DNA of 6,712 bases from Methanobacteriota archaeon. Lineage in GTDB: Archaea; Thermoplasmatota; Poseidoniia; Poseidoniales; Poseidoniaceae. A model generated the notes under the pieces. That model was not told where the DNA came from. It did not search any database and saw only the letters and a list, made by a program, of their open reading frames with translations. The position numbers and the translations under genes were made by a program. The DNA lies in contig PAWY01000019.1 of NCBI GenBank assembly GCA_002714305.1, positions 12,718-19,429 of the forward strand. Reading direction: 5' to 3'. This document shows positions 1-5,611 of this stretch, one piece after another; the stretch's first letter is position 1, and the number at the start of each line of letters is the position of its first letter.

Positions 1-374
1 TCGACGCGACGAATACCTCTCCCGTGTTGAGAAAACAGGTGAATTTCGCCTTTTCGTCCGGCCAAGGCCCACCCTCCACCTGGACGAGGAGAAAGGTCGC
101 TGAATCCTCCAGGAGCACTGCGGCCCTCGTTGATCATGGAGCCGTCACTGGTGTTGATCAGATAGAAGCCATGGGCCGCCAGCAGGCCAACCGTTCCCTG
201 CGTGGCCTGAGCTGCATGGACTTTGAACGGTACATCCACCTTCCACCGACTCTGCCCATTGGCTTCGAGCAATTCGAGTTGTAGACCCGAACTCACGAGG
301 AGGCCTCCTTCAACGGCAGCGACGGTAGCAATTCGCCCGTCAGCCTGCCATGACCATGCAATGTTCCAAGCCAT
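1..374 (-). CDS. Beta-propeller-like protein, N-terminal part (cut by left window edge)
   Basis: Reading leftward from an ATG at 374-372, the frame stays open for 124 codons to the window edge, so the gene is partial. The translation begins MAWNIAWSWQADGRIATVAA and consists of short hydrophobic beta-strand blocks separated by Gly/Asp/Asn turns, for example GGLLVSSG (residues 23-30), GLLAAHGFYLINTSDGS (63-79) and GWALAGRKGEIHLFS (101-115). This spacing is typical of WD40- or PQQ-like propeller blades, but no strict WD or GH dipeptide pattern is present, so the exact propeller family is undecided. No signal peptide or membrane segment is seen, so it is probably cytoplasmic. The start is firm: the ATG overlaps the upstream stop as TGATG and is preceded by a very strong Shine-Dalgarno site. 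It is therefore translationally coupled to the ATPase/winged-helix gene, which suggests the two act together. The substrate or partner is unknown. Confidence 0.75.
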   Translation of the reverse strand, partial: MAWNIAWSWQADGRIATVAAVEGGLLVSSGLQLELLEANGQSRWKVDVPFKVHAAQATQGTVGLLAAHGFYLINTSDGSMINEGRSAPGGFSDLSPRPGGGWALAGRKGEIHLFSQHGRGIRRV

Positions 375-2218
375 CAAACATCACCTCCTACGGCGCCCCA
401 CGCCATAAGTTGGGCCCTCGCGGCTTGAGTAAGGGAAAACTTGCGAGAGCGCCCAACCTGCTGCACTTGCAAGATCCCATGCTTGAGAAGACGATTGCTG
501 ATTTGAGAGAGGCGCGCCCGCTTGATGCTCAAAAACGCCAAAATGGATTCATCGGAGGGGGAATAATTCCGTTGATGAGCAACAGAAACCACGTAACTCT
601 CGGACGGGTTCAACGAACTCAGGGCGTGTTTGTCAAGGGCATAAGCTTCCCGTGGTCCTTCACGCTCCCGATACCGTTGCTGCAAAAAGGACAGCAGGCC
701 CTGATGATGGAGCGTTGGGCTCGGAGTTGGTTGCAGCAGGGCCATCAACCCATTCAACGCCTCAAGCATGGCGACGTCGGGCAACGGTTGAGACGCTTCG
801 CCACTGTTGGAAAAAGGCTGACCAAGGTCTGCACTCACCGGTGCATCGGACAGCGATGGATCGTCAACAAACCCAACTTCGTCATGGAGCAACATTGCTG
901 ATTCTTCCTCGGGAATGGGTTCTTCGGAGGGAGATGGCATCAGCGTCTCGCTGACCCAATACTGGTGCTCGTTGGATGCATCAACCAATTCATTCTGTGT
1001 GACCTGTTCATCCTCCGTGTTGTTGGACTTTGCCAAATTCGCATCCTTGTTGCGCCGAGCGAGGTTCTTGAACATCCCTTGCACGGGGGTTGAAGGCCCA
1101 CCACTCATGGCATCTGCATCGATGATTGGGGTGTTGAAAGGCGTGGCTTGAAGCGGTTCATCGTTGTCTTGAGCCTCCGACAATTTCCCCATGTCCAATT
1201 CAAATCCAATGGAAGTTGATTCTTCTAGTTCGTCAAAAATTGACAACGGCTGGTCCAAAAGGTCGGCCCTCTGGTCCCAAGGCATTGAAGCATCAATCAC
1301 GTCTGAGGATGGTGCCTCTGCGGTCTTTTTGGCCTCTTCATTGGACTCCGGTACGGCGGATTGTGCGCCCTTGGCCTCCGTTGTGTCCGTGCGTTCACCC
1401 ATCAAACGATGCAGCGATTCAGGCTCATCCCTCGGTTGAATCTTTGCAGAGGTGTCAACGAAGGGCGTCGATGAGCCCTGAGATTGGCCCATGCGGATGC
1501 TGTCCACAGCATCCCTCAAGAGCGTGATGACCGATGCAGGGTAGCCGTCGCAATCATCGAGGAGAGCCGTCGCATCATTCATTGAAAACTCACTGTCAAC
1601 CACGCCGACCGATGCTAATCGTTGCCGTACAAGGGTCATCACATCGCCTGCAGAAAACGGGGAAAGCCGAAGAATCTCGAATCCCTCAACCACCGTTGAA
1701 GGAAGTTGATGCCGCTCCTTGACATCGCAAACGAGCACCAAGAGGGCATTTAATCGCTCGAGGGAAGAATGAGCGTCCCGCAACGCCACTTCAAGCACCG
1801 ATAGATCACTGGCAGGCACGTCAATGACAATCATGGGAAGTTTGTCGTTAAAACTGTACATCTCATTGACCAAATCATTCACCAGTTCAGTTCGGTCAAG
1901 GGGAGGCTCAACCCCGATCATCTGACGGTAACACATGTTGAGGAGAGAGGTTGCAGGGGAATGAGCGGGCAGGTGATCGATGGTGGCTGAGGCGCCAGCA
2001 TAGGGCTTGAGGCATCGCACAAGCGATGTCCTCCCTGAACCCAATGGCCCCAGTAACATGATTCGGCGTGCTGAGCGAATTCTCAAGAAGCCCTGGAGGC
2101 GATTGAAGGCGTCTTCACGCCCAACCAGCTTTCCAGATTCTCCTGCTTCAAGCGGGCGAATGGAAAATGGGTTTTCATCCAAATACGGCAGGCCATAGGC
2201 ATGCGTTTCTCGAACCAT
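374..2218 (-). CDS. P-loop ATPase-like protein with acidic linker and C-terminal winged helix
   Basis: I could not name this 614-residue protein. Residues 30-240 look like an AAA/STAND-type ATPase module: the entry motif LVGRED (31-36), a Walker A-like GPLGSGRTS (57-65), a Walker B-like MIVID (129-133), a sensor-1-like ALLVLVCD (158-165) and a lid-like segment LRLSPFSAGDVMTLVRQR (183-200), as in Orc1/Cdc6-type proteins. The Walker A lysine is replaced by Arg63 (codon AGG), and no Glu follows the Walker B Asp. Residues about 245-480 are acidic, rich in Ser/Glu/Asp/Pro and probably disordered. Residues about 540-610 form a winged helix (recognition-helix region RARLSQISNRLLKHG, wing VGRSRKFSLT). 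The open frame extends 39 codons upstream to a TTG at 2335, inside the repeat array, but the ATG at 2218 is preferred because recognisable sequence begins there. It is the first gene of a unit with the propeller gene and is divergent from hmgA. A DNA-binding regulatory ATPase is an inference. Confidence 0.8.
   Translation of the reverse strand: MVRETHAYGLPYLDENPFSIRPLEAGESGKLVGREDAFNRLQGFLRIRSARRIMLLGPLGSGRTSLVRCLKPYAGASATIDHLPAHSPATSLLNMCYRQMIGVEPPLDRTELVNDLVNEMYSFNDKLPMIVIDVPASDLSVLEVALRDAHSSLERLNALLVLVCDVKERHQLPSTVVEGFEILRLSPFSAGDVMTLVRQRLASVGVVDSEFSMNDATALLDDCDGYPASVITLLRDAVDSIRMGQSQGSSTPFVDTSAKIQPRDEPESLHRLMGERTDTTEAKGAQSAVPESNEEAKKTAEAPSSDVIDASMPWDQRADLLDQPLSIFDELEESTSIGFELDMGKLSEAQDNDEPLQATPFNTPIIDADAMSGGPSTPVQGMFKNLARRNKDANLAKSNNTEDEQVTQNELVDASNEHQYWVSETLMPSPSEEPIPEEESAMLLHDEVGFVDDPSLSDAPVSADLGQPFSNSGEASQPLPDVAMLEALNGLMALLQPTPSPTLHHQGLLSFLQQRYREREGPREAYALDKHALSSLNPSESYVVSVAHQRNYSPSDESILAFLSIKRARLSQISNRLLKHGILQVQQVGRSRKFSLTQAARAQLMAWGAVGGDV
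380..389 (-). promoter_or_regulatory. Strong Shine-Dalgarno site for the beta-propeller gene
   Basis: On the minus strand this reads AGGAGGTGAT, a ten-base perfect complement of the conserved 3' end of archaeal 16S rRNA (AUCACCUCCU, from general knowledge). It lies within the last codons of the upstream gene (Gly-Gly-Asp) and five bases before the ATG at 374-372. It fixes the start of the propeller gene and supports coupled translation. Confidence 0.8.
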
Positions 2219-2236
2219 GGACGCACAACTCCATCC

Positions 2237-2245
2237 AAGTATATG
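2237..2245 (-). promoter_or_regulatory. Possible TATA box for the ATPase/winged-helix gene
   Basis: The minus strand reads CATATACTT here, centred about 23 bases before the ATG at 2218. That is close to the usual archaeal TATA-to-start distance and would give a nearly leaderless transcript. No Shine-Dalgarno site is obvious before this ATG, which fits leaderless translation. The match to a TATA box is only partial, so the call is weak. Confidence 0.3.
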
Positions 2246-2323
2246 ATGTTTGACGAAACTCACCGGTATGACCGTGCCGTTACGAAGCGTTAGTCGGGCA
2301 ACGGGGGTGAGGAAATGTACCGC

Positions 2324-2380
2324 ATTAACGCACAATTAACGTATAATTAACGCGTTAATCAAAGCGTTAAACCCGTTAAT
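2324..2380. repeat. Symmetric array of six TTAACG half-sites (candidate operator)
   Basis: Three direct copies of ATTAACG start at 2324, 2335 and 2346, exactly 11 bp apart. They are followed by three inverted copies: CGTTAAT at 2353, CGTTAAA at 2365 and CGTTAAT at 2374, at steps of 12 and 9 bp. The two halves meet in a perfect 14-bp palindrome, ATTAACGCGTTAAT (2346-2359). A seventh, degenerate copy, CGTTAGT, lies at 2288-2294. Spacing near one helical turn suggests that protein dimers bind cooperatively on one face of the DNA. The array lies in the 234-bp divergent gap between the ATPase/winged-helix gene and hmgA. The repeat structure is read directly; the operator role and the binding protein are inferred. 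Confidence 0.85.
2342..2350. promoter_or_regulatory. AT-rich TATA-like core inside the half-site array
   Basis: TATAATTAA lies between the second and third direct half-sites. If it works as a TATA element for hmgA, transcription would start near 2370 and leave a leader of about 80 bases; read the other way it could serve the divergent gene. Occupancy of the array would then block TBP. The sequence is part of the repeat pattern, so promoter activity is uncertain. Confidence 0.3.
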
Positions 2381-2439
2381 CCTGATGAGAAAACACCCCC
2401 AAGCAGCGATTGATTCAAGGAACGAATCCCCCAGCCTCA

Positions 2440-2456
2440 GCATGGGAGCGCCATGC
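2440..2456 (+). promoter_or_regulatory. Small hairpin over the hmgA start codon
   Basis: GCATGG (2440-2445) and CCATGC (2451-2456) are perfect inverted arms separated by the five bases GAGCG. The start codon ATG (2453-2455) lies in the right arm, and the weak Shine-Dalgarno-like GGGAG (2444-2448) spans the left arm and loop. In an mRNA with a leader this stem would hide both initiation elements. A second ATG in the left arm (2442) is out of frame. The pairing is visible in the sequence; a regulatory role is speculative. Confidence 0.35.
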
Positions 2457-3751
2457 CGGTTGACAACAGTCGAGTCAAAGGATTGTACAAACTCAGCGTC
2501 CAAGAACGACGTGAATTGGTTGCCAAAGCAGCCCAACTCAGCGATGAGCATGTTGACGCTCTTGCCGCCCATGGAGAACTGGATGAAACCGCTGCAGACC
2601 GAATGATCGAGAACGTCATTGGGACCATGTCCCTCCCCGTCGGCGTTGCCACCAACTTTGTCATTGACGGGAAGCACTACTTGATTCCTTTTTGCCTGGA
2701 AGAATCAAGCGTGGTGGCAGCCGCATCCAACATGGCCAAGCGGTGTTTGGGCCACGGAGGTTTTTCCACCAACAACGACGACCCCATCATGATTGGACAA
2801 ATCCAAATGCTTGAGGTGGGAGATGTTGAGCAAGCAACCACCCACATCCTCAACGCAAAGGATGAACTGATTGAATTTTGCAACGACGTACCCTCCCGCA
2901 TGATTGCGCTTGGAGGCGGATGCAAAGACATCCAAGTCCGCCAACTTCCAACGCCCATTGGCACCATGCTCATCGTTCACCTACTGGTTGACTGTCGAGA
3001 CGCCATGGGGGCAAACGCTGTGAACACCATGGCTGAACGGGTGGCCCCTCGAATTGAAGCCTTGACGGGTGGGAGAGCCCACCTACGAATCCTTTCCAAT
3101 TTGGCAGGCCACCGCCTTGCTCGAGTCTCTGGAGTGTTCACGCCCGAAGAAATGGCGACCAATGGGGCCAAGGAAGAGGGGGAGGCCGTTATTGAAGGCA
3201 TCTTGGAAGCCCACGCATTCGCCGTGGAAGACCCTTACCGAGCGGCCACCCATAACAAGGGCATAATGAACGCCATTAGCAGCGTTGCTCTTGCGTGTGG
3301 ACAGGACTGGAGGGCCATTGAAGCGGGTTGCCATGCTTGGCCCACGCTGACCGATGGCCGATACACTTCAATGTCACAATGGACCAAAGACAGCGAAGGG
3401 AATTTGGTGGGCTCAATGGAACTCCCCATGGCCGTTGGCATCGTAGGAGGGGCCTCCAAAGTCCACCCAGCTGCTCGCGCAAACCTGGCCATTTTGGGCG
3501 TTGAGACTGCTCAAGAACTCGCTGGCATCATTCTTTGCGCTGGACTGGCGCAAAACCTTGGAGCCTTGCGTGCGTTGTCGACCAAGGGAATCCAAGCCGG
3601 CCACATGAAACTTCATGCCAAAAACATGGCCGTGAGTGCTGGCGCTGTTGGGGATGAAGTTGAGGCTTTGGCTGCTCGTTTGCACGCCCATGAAGGGCAT
3701 CGTACGCAAAGTTTGGTCGAAACGTGGTTGGCTGAAATGCGCCAAGGTTGA
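2453..3751 (+). CDS. hmgA: Class II hydroxymethylglutaryl-CoA reductase
   Basis: This 432-residue cytoplasmic enzyme reduces HMG-CoA to mevalonate, the committed step towards isoprenoids and so archaeal ether lipids. It is close in length and sequence to the class II enzyme of Pseudomonas mevalonii (about 428 residues, recalled from memory) and has no membrane anchor. Visible motifs are ENVIG (53-57), EESS (83-86), GGGCKDI (154-160), DAMGAN (183-188), ATHNKGIMN (265-273), QDWRA (284-288) and GHMKLHAKN (383-391). The catalytic set aligns as Glu84, Lys269, Asp285 and His384. At the position of P. mevalonii Asp146, linked to NADH preference, this protein has Pro147, so cofactor choice may differ. 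Class II enzymes in Thermoplasmata and Archaeoglobus are usually attributed to transfer from bacteria. The start gives the expected N-terminus; upstream are a weak GGGAG and a hairpin. The gene converges with scpB, leaving a 3-bp gap. Confidence 0.97.
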   Translation: MPVDNSRVKGLYKLSVQERRELVAKAAQLSDEHVDALAAHGELDETAADRMIENVIGTMSLPVGVATNFVIDGKHYLIPFCLEESSVVAAASNMAKRCLGHGGFSTNNDDPIMIGQIQMLEVGDVEQATTHILNAKDELIEFCNDVPSRMIALGGGCKDIQVRQLPTPIGTMLIVHLLVDCRDAMGANAVNTMAERVAPRIEALTGGRAHLRILSNLAGHRLARVSGVFTPEEMATNGAKEEGEAVIEGILEAHAFAVEDPYRAATHNKGIMNAISSVALACGQDWRAIEAGCHAWPTLTDGRYTSMSQWTKDSEGNLVGSMELPMAVGIVGGASKVHPAARANLAILGVETAQELAGIILCAGLAQNLGALRALSTKGIQAGHMKLHAKNMAVSAGAVGDEVEALAARLHAHEGHRTQSLVETWLAEMRQG

Positions 3752-3754
3752 AGC

Positions 3755-4366
3755 TCATTCTTCCTGTGAAACTGGAAGCGAGGCTTGGACCGTCCCTGTT
3801 TCATCGGATTCCTCTCGAAGAATCTCTTTTCGATCTCCGAGTTCGTCAAGAAGGCCGCTTGATTGTACCTGCTCTCTGAACCAGGCTTTGACCTTCTTTC
3901 GGTCCGTATGGGGGCAACCGAAGGCCTCAGAAAACCTTCTTGTGGTGGCCAAACGGCGGGTGTTCCCATCTTTTCGACGGTCGATCATGCCGTGCTGTGC
4001 AAGCTCCCGAACGTAGTCGTAGGCCTTCTGTCCAAGAAGTTCCACCAAACGGGATTGTGGCATGGGTTGATGGTAGGCGATGAGCGCTGCCGCCTTCAAC
4101 AACTTTGGCGGCATGTCGGTTTTGGTCTCCCGTGGCAGGTGTGAGGCGATGGCGGGTTTGACTTCAAGCGCCCAACGGTCGCCCACCTCTGCCAGTTGGA
4201 GCACCCCTCCCTTCCGTCGCTTGAGTGTCGCTTGGAGGGAGCCGAGGCAATCCAACATCTCGTCTTCATCGTAACCAAGTACCTTGGAGAGTTCCGCCAC
4301 GGACATGGATTTGCCCGAACTGAACAACGTGGCTTCAATCAAGGACTCCAACGGTAACTCGGTCAT
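3755..4366 (-). CDS. scpB: Segregation and condensation protein ScpB
   Basis: This 203-residue protein has the length and two-winged-helix layout of ScpB, the dimeric kite subunit that binds the ScpA kleisin in the SMC condensin complex. The first winged helix covers residues about 5-80 (LIEATLFSSGKSMSVAELSKV, split over positions 9-29). The second covers about 85-150 and has the ScpB-like segment ALIAYHQPMPQSRLVELLG (94-112) and the closing LATTRRFSEAFG (139-150). The last 50 residues are charged and probably flexible. It starts 10 bases after the scpA stop, preceded by GAGGTGA (4377-4371). It is the last gene of smc-scpA-scpB and ends 3 bp from the hmgA stop on the opposite strand, with no room for a separate terminator. 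Family assignment is firm because of both the motifs and the neighbours. Confidence 0.9.
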   Translation of the reverse strand: MTELPLESLIEATLFSSGKSMSVAELSKVLGYDEDEMLDCLGSLQATLKRRKGGVLQLAEVGDRWALEVKPAIASHLPRETKTDMPPKLLKAAALIAYHQPMPQSRLVELLGQKAYDYVRELAQHGMIDRRKDGNTRRLATTRRFSEAFGCPHTDRKKVKAWFREQVQSSGLLDELGDRKEILREESDETGTVQASLPVSQEE

Positions 4367-4370
4367 GCAC

Positions 4371-4377
4371 TCACCTC
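4371..4377 (-). promoter_or_regulatory. Shine-Dalgarno site for scpB
   Basis: The minus strand reads GAGGTGA, overlapping the last base of the scpA TAG stop and ending four bases before the scpB ATG. It supports the chosen start and coupled translation. Confidence 0.7.
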
Positions 4378-5600
4378 TACTCCACCAACCAATCGTGCTC
4401 GTTCAACATCGCATCGGTCGTTTCGGCCTGAATTGACTCCTGCGAGGCCTCTGACGACAAGGCCGCCGCTTCCTTGGCCGCTTTGGCTTCGATTTTCGCT
4501 TGCCTTCTCGCCTCGCGTTCCTCAGCGACACGGGCACGCTCAGCGATGGCCTCCATGCGGTGCTCTGAACCCGTGGTTTGGCCCCCAAGGGCCTCAGCAT
4601 CCTCAGCCATGAGGGCCTCGACTGCTTCGAGAACTTCGTTGAAAGACGTAAGATCAGGCCAGAGGTCTTCGATCATGATGTTTGCAACCTCTTCCCCTTC
4701 CTGGGAAATGCTGGCCATTCGGCGGTGTGTCAAGAACAAACCTGCGATGAATGAAGCCACAAAGGCTTCGCTTTCCGGGTCTTCAAGGGATGAACCAAAC
4801 GTAGAGAGCAGCAGTGGCTTGAGTTTCGCAATGACCTTCACAAGAGGTACAACGGTGGATTGGGCTTCACTGCAGGTCGATTTCAAGGCGTTCCAACATC
4901 GCTCAATGTCACCTTCAAGGTCTTCATTATGCATTCTGCCACCCACGTTCTCGAGGTACTCGCTCAATTCTTGCTCATGCTCAAGGCGATTGATTTCACG
5001 TTGCTTGAGGGTTTCCGCATCGTCAGCGGCGTCCTTGAACGCCGAAAGCAATTCAGCCAAGGTCACGGGTCGACCTTCATCCCGCCGCACACGTTCGTCA
5101 AAGAAATTCGTTAACATCTCATCCGCATCGCCATCAAGAACCGATTGCGTAAAGAAAAACGCCTCATCGTCGTATTCACTCTCCCATCCAAAGGCATGTT
5201 CATCTTCCCATTCTTCTTCTTCAACGGGTTGGATTTTCTCAAAAAGAACAGCGGATTGATGATGAAGAACTTCCCAAGAAAGACGTATCAATCGCCCACA
5301 CGCCGCCAAGTCAAGGTTTTCTCCGTCCTTCACACGCTGGGCAAAGACATTGAGGAACGCCGAGAGGTCAACGTCCCACGGATTGAATTCTTCCTCCCGA
5401 ACGAGGGAGAGCACCAGCGCTACAGATCGGTCAAACGGGTCATGCAGGCTTTGATGTTCTGCCTCTTCAGTGGCAGCGATGGCTGCAATGCGCTGACCGA
5501 AGGATTCTGCATCCTCCCTCTCTTCCCCTTGTCCGAGAAGTTGGTCAATGATCTCCTGCTGGAGAAACCAACGGTCGAGCATGCTTTGTTCTTCAGCCAT
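4377..5600 (-). CDS. scpA: Segregation and condensation protein ScpA (kleisin), extended
   Basis: This 407-residue protein is the kleisin that bridges the SMC heads and carries ScpB. The N-terminal ScpA signature is at about residues 55-120: PFDRSVALVLSLVREEEFNP (55-74), then WDVDLSAFLNVFAQRV (75-90) and LIRLSWEVLHHQSAVLF (104-120). A C-terminal winged helix is likely at about 275-315 (EAFVASFIAGLFLTHRR, 278-294; SISQEGEEVANIMIEDLW, 297-314). Most ScpA proteins have roughly 230-270 residues, so this one is long. The extra length includes an acidic aromatic stretch at 126-150 (EEEEWEDEHAFGWESEYDDE) and a Lys/Arg/Glu/Ala-rich helical tail at about 346-380 after the winged helix. The ATG lies nine bases after the smc stop with a good Shine-Dalgarno site. 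Its position between smc and scpB confirms the role. Confidence 0.88.
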   Translation of the reverse strand: MAEEQSMLDRWFLQQEIIDQLLGQGEEREDAESFGQRIAAIAATEEAEHQSLHDPFDRSVALVLSLVREEEFNPWDVDLSAFLNVFAQRVKDGENLDLAACGRLIRLSWEVLHHQSAVLFEKIQPVEEEEWEDEHAFGWESEYDDEAFFFTQSVLDGDADEMLTNFFDERVRRDEGRPVTLAELLSAFKDAADDAETLKQREINRLEHEQELSEYLENVGGRMHNEDLEGDIERCWNALKSTCSEAQSTVVPLVKVIAKLKPLLLSTFGSSLEDPESEAFVASFIAGLFLTHRRMASISQEGEEVANIMIEDLWPDLTSFNEVLEAVEALMAEDAEALGGQTTGSEHRMEAIAERARVAEEREARRQAKIEAKAAKEAAALSSEASQESIQAETTDAMLNEHDWLVE

Positions 5601-5604
5601 GAAA

Positions 5605-5611
5605 CCACCTC
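5605..5611 (-). promoter_or_regulatory. Shine-Dalgarno site for scpA
   Basis: The minus strand reads GAGGTGG, overlapping two bases of the smc TGA stop and ending four bases before the scpA ATG. It supports this start rather than the in-frame Met7 and indicates coupling to smc. Confidence 0.7.

Noticed and set aside
2219..2335. A 39-codon N-terminal extension of the ATPase/winged-helix protein, starting at a TTG at 2335
   Set aside because: The TTG directly follows a stop, lies inside the half-site array and has no Shine-Dalgarno site. The extension has no recognisable sequence, and the ATG at 2218 begins the domain-like part.
2411..2427. Inverted repeat GATTC/GAATC upstream of hmgA
   Set aside because: The arms are only five bases with a seven-base spacer, which is expected by chance in this length of sequence.
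2385..2606. A 73-codon plus-strand open frame beginning before hmgA, considered as an upstream ORF
   Set aside because: It runs 150 bases into hmgA in another frame, has no Shine-Dalgarno site and has composition expected of an overlapping non-coding frame.
4474..5259. A 261-codon plus-strand frame opposite scpA
   Set aside because: The translation is Ser/Arg-rich low-complexity sequence, typical of an antisense shadow of an acidic protein, and scpA explains the region.
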